Origin: Frateuria edaphi
GTDB lineage: Bacteria; Pseudomonadota; Gammaproteobacteria; Xanthomonadales; Rhodanobacteraceae
Assembly (NCBI RefSeq): GCF_021117405.1
Contig: NZ_CP088251.1
Location: 3,333,001-3,397,000, forward strand
Length of the DNA stretch: 64,000 nucleotides
Direction of reading: 5' to 3'
The translations under genes and the position numbers were made by a program. The notes beneath the pieces are model-generated. The model was not told the origin of the DNA. It worked only from the letters and a program-made list of their open reading frames with translations, and made no database searches. Of this stretch, positions 39,971-52,540 are shown one piece after another; within the stretch, counting starts at the first letter, position 1, and each line of letters opens with the position of its first letter.

Positions 39971-40036
39971 TTGAATTTTTCAATAAGAAAGATTGAAACA
40001 TTCGCTTTGTCAAAGGCTGGCATGGAGGCCTAGCTT
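39971..40036. promoter_or_regulatory. LysR operator and likely aceB promoter
   Basis: The region is the most AT-rich stretch nearby. Perfect arms TTTCAAT-N7-ATTGAAA at 39978-39998 overlap a second palindrome TTGAA-TTT-TTCAA at 39971-39983, giving three half-sites. A weak sigma-70 promoter (TTGTCA at 40007-40012, 18 bases, TAGCTT at 40031-40036) fits transcription of aceB. The inverted repeat has the size of a LysR site. Confidence 0.6.
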
Positions 40037-40064
40037 GGATGGACCCCTCCAAGGAGCTGCATCC

Positions 40065-41684
40065 ATGGCCGTCCCGCAGGAACGACTCGACCCCGGCCCG
40101 CTGACCGTCCACGGCGATACCGCCGCCTACACCAACCTGCTCACCCCTGATGCGCTGGTCTTCCTGGCCGACCTGCACCGGCGCTTCGATGCCCGCCGGC
40201 AGGAACTGCTGGCCGCCCGCGCCGAGCGGCAGGCCAAGTGGGACGCCGGCGCCCTGCCCGATTTCCGCGCCGACACCCGCGCCATCCGCGAGGGCAACTG
40301 GCAGGTCGCACCGGTTCCGGCTGCGCTGCGCGATCGCCGCGTGGAAATCACCGGTCCGGTCGAGCGCAAGATGATCATCAACGCGCTCAATTCCGGCGCG
40401 AAGGTCTTCATGGCGGACTTCGAGGATTCGTCGACGCCAACCCTGGCCAACCAGATGGACGGCCAGCAGAACCTCATCGACGCGGTCGCTGGCACGATCG
40501 CCTGGCGCTCAACCGACGGTCGCGACTACAAGCTCGGCGCCAACCCGGCGGTGCTGGTGGTTCGCCCGCGCGGCTGGCACCTGCCCGAGCGGCACTTCGA
40601 GGTCGACGGCGAGCCGATGGCCGGCGCGCTGGTGGACTTCGGCCTGTTCGCCTTCCACAACGCCCGCGCCCTGCAGGCACGCGACCGCGGTCCGTACTTC
40701 TATCTTCCCAAGCTCGAGGCGATGGAAGAAGCCGCGCTTTGGGACGAGGTGATGGCACATGCCGAAAGCCGGCTCGACCTGCCGCGCGGGTGCATGAAGG
40801 CAACGGTGCTGATCGAGACGCTGCCCGCCGCGTTCCAGATGGACGAGATCCTGCACGCGCTGCGCGAGCGCATCGTCGGCCTCAACTGCGGCCGCTGGGA
40901 CTACATTTTTTCCTACCTCAAAACCCTGCGCGGCCATCACGACCGGCTGCTGCCCGAGCGCGGCCAGGTGCAGATGACGGTGCCCTTCCTCAAGGCCTAT
41001 TCCGAACTGCTGATCAAGACCTGCCACCGGCGCGGCGCCTTCGCGATGGGCGGCATGGCCGCGCAGATCCCGATCAAGGGCGATGACGCGGCGAACGAGG
41101 CGGCGCTGGAAAAAGTACGCGCGGACAAGCTGCGCGAGGTGCATGCCGGTCACGATGGCACCTGGGTTGCACACCCGGCGCTGGTACCGGTGGCGCAGGA
41201 GATCTTCGACCGCTACATGCCCGAGCCCAACCAGCTGCACGTGCTGCGCGAGGACGTCCAGGTCAGCCGCGACCAGCTGCTCGCCCCGGCCTGCGGCACG
41301 ATTACCCGCGCCGGCTTCGACAACAACGTCGAGGTGGCGCTGCGCTACACCGCCGCCTGGCTCGATGGCCTGGGTTGCGTGCCGATCCACCATTTGATGG
41401 AAGACGCGGCGACCGCCGAGATCGCCCGTTCGCAGCTTTGGCAATGGCTGCATTACGCCGGCGACGTGATTTCGGACTGCGTACCGCTGGAGTTCCCCGA
41501 CGGCGCGCCGATCGACATGGCGCTCTTCGACCAGGCACTCGCCGCGCACGCGCACCGCCTGCGCGAAAGCACGCATCCGGGCGCCCGTCGCGCCGACGAC
41601 GCCGCCCGCCTGCTCGGCGAGCTGACCCACGCCGACCAGCTCGGCACCTTCCTCACCCTGCCCGCCTACGACCAATTGGCCTGA
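40065..41684 (+). CDS. aceB: malate synthase A
   Basis: 539 residues, the length of isoform A. AAGGAG precedes the ATG at good spacing. Conserved segments: [12 protein letters not shown] (catalytic), [12 protein letters not shown], and [12 protein letters not shown]. Condenses glyoxylate with acetyl-CoA to malate. It is the first gene of the glyoxylate pair and is separated from aceA by a 94-bp gap with a palindromic repeat. Confidence 0.97.
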   Translation: MAVPQERLDPGPLTVHGDTAAYTNLLTPDALVFLADLHRRFDARRQELLAARAERQAKWDAGALPDFRADTRAIREGNWQVAPVPAALRDRRVEITGPVERKMIINALNSGAKVFMADFEDSSTPTLANQMDGQQNLIDAVAGTIAWRSTDGRDYKLGANPAVLVVRPRGWHLPERHFEVDGEPMAGALVDFGLFAFHNARALQARDRGPYFYLPKLEAMEEAALWDEVMAHAESRLDLPRGCMKATVLIETLPAAFQMDEILHALRERIVGLNCGRWDYIFSYLKTLRGHHDRLLPERGQVQMTVPFLKAYSELLIKTCHRRGAFAMGGMAAQIPIKGDDAANEAALEKVRADKLREVHAGHDGTWVAHPALVPVAQEIFDRYMPEPNQLHVLREDVQVSRDQLLAPACGTITRAGFDNNVEVALRYTAAWLDGLGCVPIHHLMEDAATAEIARSQLWQWLHYAGDVISDCVPLEFPDGAPIDMALFDQALAAHAHRLRESTHPGARRADDAARLLGELTHADQLGTFLTLPAYDQLA

Positions 41685-41693
41685 CCGCCGCCT

Positions 41694-41756
41694 TTGCAGG
41701 AACGCACGTGTGCGACCGCCATGTTTCCGGTCGCGCACACGCTGCCTCCTGCAGGA
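41694..41756. repeat. GCAGGAACGCAC-family repeat between aceB and aceA
   Basis: TTGCAGGAACGCACGTGTGCGACCG faces CGGTCGCGCACACGCTGCCTCCTGCAGGA around a 10-base loop: the best-preserved copy of the family. It lies between two genes of one pathway, so it may stabilise the 3' end of aceB mRNA or vary the ratio of the two products. Confidence 0.8.
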
Positions 41757-41778
41757 ATCCCTCACGGAGCCTGAGAAC

Positions 41779-43074
<1,296 letters not shown>

Positions 43075-43133
43075 GGCCAGCTTCCGTACCCGCGTTCGGG
43101 CAGCTTCCCCGCAGGACGGGGGAGGTAACCAAG

Positions 43134-43188
43134 CAGCCGCCTACTCGGGCCTTCTCCCACTCCTCGGGGACGGTGCGACAGGCGGCTG
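43134..43188. terminator. inverted repeats between convergent aceA and the antiporter gene
   Basis: CAGCCGCCT (43134-43142) pairs with AGGCGGCTG (43180-43188). A second hairpin CTTCCCCGC..GCGGGGGAG-like element lies at 43103-43124. Both fall in the 125-bp gap and probably serve as terminators; neither has a T-run. Confidence 0.5.
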
Positions 43189-43199
43189 GAGGGGCCGAC

Positions 43200-44993
43200 T
43201 CAGCCCATCGGTTCCATTGGCGGCGTCAGCGCAATCGCCGACCAGCCTGCCTTCGGTTCGAGCAACCGCTTGGCCGACACCACCCGCAGATTGCCCTTTT
43301 CGTCCATGCCAAACAGCAGTACCGCCTGGGCGCCGTTGCGCTCGATGAAGTCGCTCCAGCCGAACGTCTGGCTCAGGCGGGTCGACTTGATCCGCCATCC
43401 GGCCGACAGCAGCTCGGCGAAGCGCGCATGCGTCATCTCCTCGCCGAACAAGGGCGGCGCCAGCAGATTGCCCGAGATCGCCGCGCGGTCCGTGGCCTCG
43501 TGGGGCGCGAGGTTGCGCAGCCGATAGACCTTCTCGCGCCCGAACTCACGCCGGTAGTGCACGCAGGCCAGCGAGTTGCGCTCGCGATGGGTCGACATGG
43601 CCAGTAAGCGGCCCAGTCCCGTCAGGTCGAGGTTGCGCTCGGCATGGGGCGAGGCCGGATTGCCGAAGAACGTGGCCAGCCCATCCATGCGCGCGCGACG
43701 GATGCCGTCCCACGCATCGTCCGCCAGCACGATCCGGCAACCGGCATCGGCCAGCGCCTTGCCGATCGCGCGCGCCACCTCGTCGGACCCGTAGATCAAC
43801 ACTCCGCGCGGCTCGGGCTCCGCCACGCCCAGCCAGCGCGCCAGCGGCCGCGCGGTCGCGCTTTGCAGCACCACCGTGCCGATGATCAGGATGAACACCA
43901 ACGGCACCATCGCATCGGCGCCGGCCACGCCCAGCTCCTGCAGGCGCAGCGCAAACAGCGCCGAAACCGAAGCGGCGACTATGCCGCGCGGCGCCACCCA
44001 GGCGATCAGCGCGCGCTCGCGCCAGCTGAGCGAACTGCCCACGCTGGCGAAGACCACCGTGAGCGGTCGCACCAGGAATTGCGCGACCAGGAACACCGCG
44101 ATGCCCGCCCAAAGCATGCCCTCCGGCAGCGGCCACTGCAGTCGCGCGGCGAGCAGGATGAACAGGCTGGAGACCAGCAGCGTGGTGAGGTTTTCCTTGA
44201 AATCGATAATGTCGTCGATGTGGACGTTGCGGATGTTGCCCAGCGAGATGCCCATGATCGTCACGGCCAGCAGGCCCGATTCGTGCGCGATCGCGTTGGA
44301 CAGGCTGAAAGCCAGCAGCACCGTCGCCAGCACGCCGAAGTTCTGCAGGTACTCGGGGATCAGTTGCCGCCGCAGCAACCACGCCAGCGCCCATGCCGCC
44401 AACGCGCCGATGCCCGCGCCGCATGCGATGGTGCCCAGGAAGACGCCGACCGTGTGTCCCTCCTGGTGCGAGACGATGGCTTCGTAGATCAGCACCGCAA
44501 ACAATGCACCCAGCGGATCGATCACGATGCCTTCCCAGCGCAGCGTGTTGGCGATGCGCGCATTGGGCCGCAAGGTGCGCAGCATGGGCGCGATTACCGT
44601 GGGCCCGGTCACGCAGGTCAGTGCGCCGAACAGCAGCGCCACGTCCCAACCGAGGCCCGCGATGAGATGCGCCGCCAGCGCCAGCAGCAATAAGGCCGCG
44701 ATGGCGCCATAGCTGACCAGGCCGCGCACGGCGCGGCCGATCCCCGGCAGCTCGTGGAAGCGCAGCGTCATGCTGCCTTCGAACAGGATCAGCGCCACCG
44801 CCAGCGAGACCAGCGGGAACAACAGTCCGCCCAGCATCGCGTCCGGCCGGAAGATGCCGGTCGCGGGGCCCAACACGATGCCGGCCAGCAACAGGAACAG
44901 GATCGCCGGCAGCTTCACCCGCCAGGCGACCCATTGCGCGAGAAAGCCGATGCCGAGCATGCACGCCAGCATCAGCCCGGGCTGTAGCGTCAT
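43200..44993 (-). CDS. CPA1-type cation/proton antiporter with TrkA-N-like domain
   Basis: 597 residues. About 12-13 membrane helices in the first 410 residues, with the exchanger motifs VTGPTVIAPML and EGIVIDPLGAL; then a Rossmann TrkA-N/RCK domain (GVLIYGSDEVARAIGKALADAG) and a C-terminal extension. The ATG at 44993 has GAAGGA seven bases upstream. Such proteins exchange Na+ or K+ for H+; ion choice cannot be told. An unusually long leader with folding potential precedes it (see 44994-45311). Confidence 0.92.
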   Translation of the reverse strand: MTLQPGLMLACMLGIGFLAQWVAWRVKLPAILFLLLAGIVLGPATGIFRPDAMLGGLLFPLVSLAVALILFEGSMTLRFHELPGIGRAVRGLVSYGAIAALLLLALAAHLIAGLGWDVALLFGALTCVTGPTVIAPMLRTLRPNARIANTLRWEGIVIDPLGALFAVLIYEAIVSHQEGHTVGVFLGTIACGAGIGALAAWALAWLLRRQLIPEYLQNFGVLATVLLAFSLSNAIAHESGLLAVTIMGISLGNIRNVHIDDIIDFKENLTTLLVSSLFILLAARLQWPLPEGMLWAGIAVFLVAQFLVRPLTVVFASVGSSLSWRERALIAWVAPRGIVAASVSALFALRLQELGVAGADAMVPLVFILIIGTVVLQSATARPLARWLGVAEPEPRGVLIYGSDEVARAIGKALADAGCRIVLADDAWDGIRRARMDGLATFFGNPASPHAERNLDLTGLGRLLAMSTHRERNSLACVHYRREFGREKVYRLRNLAPHEATDRAAISGNLLAPPLFGEEMTHARFAELLSAGWRIKSTRLSQTFGWSDFIERNGAQAVLLFGMDEKGNLRVVSAKRLLEPKAGWSAIALTPPMEPMG

Positions 44994-45311
44994 GCGCCGT
45001 CCTTCGCTTCCGGGTCGCTCATTCTGCCTGAGGGCTCCGGATGATTCGAAAGCATGCGGACGGCCTTTCCCGAAAAGGCAGCGCCAGCGCACCGGTGCCG
45101 GGTGGCCCGCCCTCTGTACGCGCCCACGCGTGGCGGTGCCCTTAATGGGGTCGCTGCCTTCCTTTGAAGGCGCTGGCGTATCGCGGCGGAAGATGAAGAG
45201 GCCAGCCCCGGTATCGGGCGGGGGGAGGGGGGAACCGATACCGGGGCGGCAGGCCGGAGGCATTTAAGTACCGGCGAGTGCAGATATTAATCCGTGCCAC
45301 CTGGAAGTCAA
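44994..45311 (-). promoter_or_regulatory. promoter and structured 5' leader of the antiporter gene (318-bp non-coding gap)
   Basis: Reading on the minus strand: -35 TTGACT (45311-45306), 16-bp spacer, -10 TAATAT (45289-45284), predicted start near 45276 and a leader of about 283 nt. It holds a 12-bp perfect hairpin (CCCCGGTATCGG 45246-45235 / CCGATACCGGGG 45217-45206) with a C-rich RNA loop, and two crossing complementary pairs: GCCAGCGC 45177-45170 with GCGCTGGC 45090-45083, and AAGGCAGCG 45160-45152 with CGCTGCCTT 45083-45075. A short hairpin near GCCTTTTCGGGAAAGGC (45080-45064) competes. An in-frame open stretch exists here, but no conserved protein is seen in it. Confidence 0.55.
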
Positions 45312-45331
45312 TACCCGCCAGTTCAGAAAAT

Positions 45332-46834
45332 CTAGAAACGCCGGTATTGCAGGGCCTCAGCCAGGTGTGCGCGATCGAGCAGAGCCGCGCCGCCGTCGAG
45401 GTCGGCGATCGATCGGGCCACGCGCAGGATGCGGTGATAGGCCCGCGCGGACAGCCCCAGTCGCTCCAGGGCCGCCTCGAACCAGCGCCGCTCGGGCGCG
45501 CCCAGCGCGCAATCGCGTTCCAGCTCGCGCGTATTGATCTCGGAATTGGCACGCCCTGCCCGGGCCAGCGCCCGCTCGCGGGCCTGGACCACGCGCGCGC
45601 GCACGGTGGCCGAGTCTTCGTCGTACACACTGCGCGGAGCCCCCAGCTCGGCGAGCGGCACGCGCGGTACTTCGACACACAGGTCGATGCGGTCCAGCAA
45701 CGGCCCGGAGATACGCCCTCGGTAGCGCTGGATCTGGTCGGGCGTGCAACGGCAACGTTCGCGGGCGTCGCCGGCATAGCCGCAGGGGCACGGATTCATC
45801 GCCGCGACCAACTGGAACTGGGCCGGGAAGGTCGCCTGCCGCGCGGCGCGCGACACCAGGATCTGGCCGGACTCCAGCGGCTCGCGCAGCACTTCGAGTA
45901 CGTGCCGGGTGAACTCGGGCAGTTCGTCGAGAAAAAGCACCCCGTTGTGCGCCAGCGATATCTCGCCCGGCCGCGGATGCGAACCGCCACCGACCAGCGC
46001 CACCGCCGAGGCGGTGTGATGCGGCGCGCGGAATGGCCGCTGGCGCCAGCGCGCCGGATCCACACGCTGCCCGGCGACCGACAGCACGGCGCAGGTTTCC
46101 AGCGCTTCGCTCTCGCTCAGCGGCGGCAGGATGCCGGGCAGGCGCGCGGCCAGCATGGTCTTGCCGGTGCCTGGCGGACCAATCAGCAAAAGGTGGTGGC
46201 CGCCCGCAGCGGCAATTTCCAGCGCGCGGCGCGCCTGCAACTGGCCGCGCACGTCGACCAGGTCGGGAACGTCCGGATCGGTTGTCTGCCCATGGTCGGC
46301 CGGGCCCGGCAGGGCGAGTTCCTGCGCGTCGCGCAACCAGCCACAGACGTCCGCCAGCGTATCGGCCACCAGTACATTGGCCTCCGGCACCAGCGCGGCC
46401 TCGGCGGCATTGGCGCGCGGCACCACTACGCGCCGGCCGCGCGCCCGCGCGCGCAGCAGCGCCGGCAACACGCCCGAGACGCCACGCAGATCACCCGACA
46501 GCGCCAGTTCTCCCAGGAACTCGCACTCGTCCAGCTTTTCGCGTGGCACCTGACCACCCGCGGCCAGGATGCCCAGCGCGATGGCCAGGTCGAAGCGGCC
46601 GCCGTCCTTGGGCAGCTCGGCCGGCGCCAGGTTCACGGTGACCTTGCGGTTGGGGTATTCGAACGCCGCGTTCTGGATCGCCACTCGCACGCGGTCACGC
46701 GCCTCGCGCACCGCAGCTTCCGGCAGGCCGACGATATGCGTGCCCGGCAGGCCGCCGGACAGATGCACCTCGACCATCACTTGCGGTGCGGAAACGCCTT
46801 CCTGGGCACGCGTGAGGGTGACCGCCAGGCTCAC
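45332..46834 (-). CDS. comM: ComM/YifB-like Mg-chelatase family AAA+ ATPase
   Basis: 500 residues. The GTG at 46834 is chosen since VSLAVTLTRAQEGV aligns directly with the start of E. coli YifB (MSLSIVHTRAALGV); the open frame upstream has no conserved residue. A Lon-like/ChlI domain (about 20-150) precedes Walker A GPPGTGKT, the LDELPEF Walker B and a C-terminal Mg_chelatase region with a CPCGYAGDARERCRC zinc finger. In naturally competent species ComM is a helicase that aids branch migration during transformation. Confidence 0.94.
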   Translation of the reverse strand: MSLAVTLTRAQEGVSAPQVMVEVHLSGGLPGTHIVGLPEAAVREARDRVRVAIQNAAFEYPNRKVTVNLAPAELPKDGGRFDLAIALGILAAGGQVPREKLDECEFLGELALSGDLRGVSGVLPALLRARARGRRVVVPRANAAEAALVPEANVLVADTLADVCGWLRDAQELALPGPADHGQTTDPDVPDLVDVRGQLQARRALEIAAAGGHHLLLIGPPGTGKTMLAARLPGILPPLSESEALETCAVLSVAGQRVDPARWRQRPFRAPHHTASAVALVGGGSHPRPGEISLAHNGVLFLDELPEFTRHVLEVLREPLESGQILVSRAARQATFPAQFQLVAAMNPCPCGYAGDARERCRCTPDQIQRYRGRISGPLLDRIDLCVEVPRVPLAELGAPRSVYDEDSATVRARVVQARERALARAGRANSEINTRELERDCALGAPERRWFEAALERLGLSARAYHRILRVARSIADLDGGAALLDRAHLAEALQYRRF

Positions 46835-47022
46835 GGCACGACCCGGGCTGACCAGGACGCGGTCGTCCCTGACCGCAACGGCTGGAGAAACACGAATGGC
46901 GGGCTCGGCCGACTTGGGGTGCCGCGGGCAGCTGGTCGCACGGTCGCGCATGACGCGTGCCGGCCGTAAGCGATGGAGTCGCCAGAATGCATGATGAAAC
47001 GCGACCCCATCGACGTCAGGCA

Positions 47023-47074
47023 AAAAATAACCGCCCCCGATCGCTCTCGGGGTGAGGTGACGGATCGGGGGCGG
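47023..47074 (-). terminator. intrinsic terminator of ubiK
   Basis: 12-bp arms CCGCCCCCGATC (47031-47042) and GATCGGGGGCGG (47063-47074). On the minus strand the hairpin is followed by TTATTTTTTG. It ends ubiK transcription, so comM downstream must have its own promoter in the 188 bases between. Confidence 0.92.
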
Positions 47075-47091
47075 CTCCCGGGAGCTGGCAG

Positions 47092-47346
47092 CTAGGGTCC
47101 GCGGGCGGCGTCCGCCTCCAGTTCGGCGACGCGCCTTTCCAGTTCGTCGACCTTGGCGCGGGTGCGCGCCAACAGTTGGCTCTGGACTTCGAACTCCTCG
47201 CGGGTGACCAGCTCGAGGCGACGCAATCCTTGCATCAGGACATCGTGGAAGTTGGTTCGCAAATCCTGCTGCGCCTGTGCCAACCCTGGCGGTACCAGCG
47301 ACACAAGTCGCAGGGCAATTCGGTCGATTTCCTGCCGATCCATCAT
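47092..47346 (-). CDS. ubiK: ubiquinone biosynthesis accessory factor UbiK (YqiC)
   Basis: 84 residues. MMDRQEIDRIALRLVSLVPPGLAQAQQDLRTNFHDVLMQGLRRL... is typical, with a C-terminal coiled coil (TRAKVDELERRVAELEAD) that joins UbiJ coiled-coil trimers. It binds UbiJ for aerobic ubiquinone synthesis; ubiJ is about 13 kb away in this window. The ATG pair at 47346 begins the domain. Confidence 0.93.
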   Translation of the reverse strand: MMDRQEIDRIALRLVSLVPPGLAQAQQDLRTNFHDVLMQGLRRLELVTREEFEVQSQLLARTRAKVDELERRVAELEADAARGP

Positions 47347-47486
47347 GGACGGCGCCTCGAGCGGGTCGGAAGGAAGTCTAGGTAACGTGAAAGGGGGTGC
47401 ACCATCGGCCGGCTCCGCCAGAGAATGTAGGGATTGTCCTACACGGCCCACTGGGGCGACAGGCCAGGGGCTGGCAGGCACAATGA

Positions 47487-47858
<372 letters not shown>

Positions 47859-47865
47859 CCGCGTC

Positions 47866-47918
47866 GGGTGGGCTTCGGCCCACCAGCGTCGCAGCGTGTG
47901 GTGGGCTGAAGCCCGCCC
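47866..47918. repeat. GGGCTTCAGCCC-family repeat after glnB
   Basis: GGGTGGGCTTCGGCCCACC (47866-47884) faces GGTGGGCTGAAGCCCGCCC (47900-47918). Lies between convergent glnB and a membrane protein gene. Confidence 0.85.
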
Positions 47919-47929
47919 TGCGTCTGGCG

Positions 47930-48451
47930 TCAGGCTTGTGTCCGCTCGAACCGCCGGTGGTGTACCAGCAAGCCGGCGTAATAGCTGACGTAGTAACCGA
48001 GCATGAGGCCGACCACCAGCAACGTCAGCGGGCTGTTGCCCAGTGGCGGCACGGTCGCAGCCATCGGGCCGGCGATACCGTCATGCGGTACCAGCACCAG
48101 GAAACGCCAGGCCAGCCGGCCCACCAGCACGGCCGTGATAGTGGCGCCGATCCATGGGTTAGGCAGGTAGAGGTCGCGACCATCGGCGCCCCGTTCGAAG
48201 CGGGTCAGGCGCAGGCCGAGCAGGCCCAGCGCGATGCCGCCAAGCAGGCCGCCTGCCAGGCCTTCGAGCAGACGCGGGTTATGCAGACCGGCAAGCGAAA
48301 GCAGGCCGGTGACCGCGAGGAGGATGGCCACGCGGGTGATCATCGCGCCGCGCCGCACCAGCTGGCGGCCAAACTGGCGACGCACGCGCCGCCACACCAT
48401 GAAGGCGAGCAGCGGCGACATCAGTGCGGGCATGAGAAGGTTCGGCGCCAT
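47930..48451 (-). CDS. DUF1453-like polytopic membrane protein
   Basis: 173 residues with about five membrane helices and a charged loop (WRRVRRQFGRQLVRRGAM). Resembles the CcdC/DUF1453 type in size and layout, which is my guess; the family link is weak and no function can be assigned. It sits alone between glnB and gpmA. Confidence 0.6.
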   Translation of the reverse strand: MAPNLLMPALMSPLLAFMVWRRVRRQFGRQLVRRGAMITRVAILLAVTGLLSLAGLHNPRLLEGLAGGLLGGIALGLLGLRLTRFERGADGRDLYLPNPWIGATITAVLVGRLAWRFLVLVPHDGIAGPMAATVPPLGNSPLTLLVVGLMLGYYVSYYAGLLVHHRRFERTQA

Positions 48452-48552
48452 GGTGAGTCTCCCTGGAGTGGCTGGGCGAAGACTAACGGTCCGTACAGTC
48501 CGATGCGATGTGGCCGATCCGGGGCCACAAATGGATTCCTGCGAAGAGCGTC

Positions 48553-49296
48553 CTACTTCGCCTTGCCCTGGTTCGCCACCGCGGCCATCTTCGCCGCGAT
48601 CGCCTCCGCATCGCCCAGGTAGTAGCTGCGCAGCGGCTTCATCTGGTCGTCGAACTCGTACACCAGCGGCACGCCATTAGGCACGTTCATCTCGACGATC
48701 GCCTCGTCGGAGATGTTGTCCAGGTACTTGATCAGCGCACGCAGCGAGTTGCCGTGCGCGGCCACCAGCACGCGCTGGCCGGAGGCCACCGACGGCGCCA
48801 GCACGTCGTGCCAGTAGGGGAGCACGCGGGCGACGGTGTCCTTCAGGCACTCGGTATCGGGAATCATCGACGGATCGAGCAGCGCGTAGCGCGGATCGCG
48901 CAGCGACGGGTTGTCGGCCCGCTCCAGCGGCGGCGGCGGGATGTCGTAGCTGCGGCGCCAGACCTTGACCTGGTCCTCGCCGTACTTCGCCGCCGTTTCT
49001 GCCTTGTTGAGGCCGGTCAGTCCGCCGTAGTGGCGTTCGTTCAAGCGCCAGTCGGTGACCACCGGAATCCACATCAGGTCCATCGCATCGAGCACGCCCC
49101 ACAGCGTGCGCACCGCGCGCTTGAGCACCGAGGTGTGCGCCACGTCGAAGGTATATCCGCCTTCCGCCAGCAGACGCCCGGCTTCCTTTGCCTCGGCCAT
49201 GCCCTGCTCGGTCAGGTCGACGTCGGCCCAGCCGCTGAAGCGGTTGTCGAGGTTCCACTGGGACTGGCCGTGGCGGATCAGGACGAGCTTGTGCAT
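48553..49296 (-). CDS. gpmA: 2,3-bisphosphoglycerate-dependent phosphoglycerate mutase
   Basis: 247 residues. Catalytic His in [12 protein letters not shown], second His in [11 protein letters not shown], and the [11 protein letters not shown] segment. Interconverts 2- and 3-phosphoglycerate in glycolysis. The C-terminal [20 protein letters not shown] tail is normal for the family. Divergent from the solenoid protein gene, sharing a 140-bp promoter region. Confidence 0.97.
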   Translation of the reverse strand: MHKLVLIRHGQSQWNLDNRFSGWADVDLTEQGMAEAKEAGRLLAEGGYTFDVAHTSVLKRAVRTLWGVLDAMDLMWIPVVTDWRLNERHYGGLTGLNKAETAAKYGEDQVKVWRRSYDIPPPPLERADNPSLRDPRYALLDPSMIPDTECLKDTVARVLPYWHDVLAPSVASGQRVLVAAHGNSLRALIKYLDNISDEAIVEMNVPNGVPLVYEFDDQMKPLRSYYLGDAEAIAAKMAAVANQGKAK

Positions 49297-49436
49297 GGCG
49301 GCAACCTGGCAGCGGAAAACGCGAAATGGTGGGGCGCGCTCGCGACGGCGTCAAATCGCCCCATGCCGAAGGTCACGCTAAACCGCGGAGCGCGGTGGTG
49401 CATCTGATGTCCTATTCCCACGAAAGGAGCACCACC

Positions 49437-50081
49437 ATGCGCCACCTGCTCATCGCCCTCGTCCTGGCCCTGCCGCTGGCGGCGGTCGCATCGGACAACG
49501 ACGTCGACAAGATCAACGGCGATATCCGCATCGATGCCGGGCAGACCGCCGGTGAACTGAGCACCGTCAACGGCGACATTTCGCTTGCCGACGGCGCCAG
49601 CGCGCGCAAGGCCGACACGGTCAACGGCGGCATCACGCTGGGCCAGCGCGCCACCATCGGTTCGCTCAACACCGTCAACGGCGGCATCGAGCTGCGCGAG
49701 GACGCCAAGGTCAACGGCGAGATCGAGGCAGTCAACGGGCACATCGAGCTGGCCAAGGGCGCCGACGTGAGCGGACAGGTATCCAACGTCAACGGCCGCA
49801 TCGAACTGGATGCAGCGCACGTGGGCGGCGGCGTGGAAACCGTGGATGGCGACATCGACATCGGCGCCAATTCGCGCGTCGAGGGCGGCATCCTGGTCGA
49901 CAAGCCCAACGGCGGCTGGTTCCACCACAACCGTACGCCGCACATCGTGATCGGCCCCCATGCCGTCGTGCAGGGCACGCTGGAGTTCCGCCACGAAGTG
50001 GTGCTTGAGGTCAGCGACAGCGCGCAGATCGGCCCGGTGAAGGGCGCCACGCCAGTGAAGTTCAGTGGCGCGAAGCCCTAA
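49437..50081 (+). CDS. exported beta-solenoid repeat protein of unknown function
   Basis: 214 residues. AAGGAG precedes the ATG. Signal peptide ends near AVAS (residues 16-19). Then seven tandem rungs of 18-19 residues, each with the core V-N-G-x-I-x-L; the Asn-Gly (or Asp-Gly) pairs fall at 27, 45, 63, 81, 100, 119 and 137. After that comes a beta-rich C-terminal part with WFHHNRTPHIV. The even spacing points to a right-handed solenoid, similar in layout to bactofilins but exported. I know no function. Confidence 0.85.
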   Translation: MRHLLIALVLALPLAAVASDNDVDKINGDIRIDAGQTAGELSTVNGDISLADGASARKADTVNGGITLGQRATIGSLNTVNGGIELREDAKVNGEIEAVNGHIELAKGADVSGQVSNVNGRIELDAAHVGGGVETVDGDIDIGANSRVEGGILVDKPNGGWFHHNRTPHIVIGPHAVVQGTLEFRHEVVLEVSDSAQIGPVKGATPVKFSGAKP

Positions 50082-50087
50082 GGCTCT

Positions 50088-52350
<2,263 letters not shown>

Positions 52351-52540
52351 GGCGAATGGGCAGCAGATAAAACGCCAGTGTGCGCAGCCGGACGGATCGC
52401 CGCAATCGCCTGCCGCGTCCACCCGCCGAACGGCCCGTGTCCGGACTGGACTTGCAGTCACGCCGCGGAAGGATGAACCGGGCCCTCGCCCCCGAAAAGC
52501 AAGGCTAGGCAAGCCCGCGGCCCGCCGCTAGGCTGATTCG

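Noticed and set aside
44994-45263. N-terminal extension of the antiporter (about 90 codons open in frame upstream of the chosen ATG)
   Set aside because: The extension is low-complexity and Pro/Gly/Arg-rich, includes the hairpin sequence, and is not part of this protein family; the ATG at 44993 has a good ribosome site directly before the first membrane helix.
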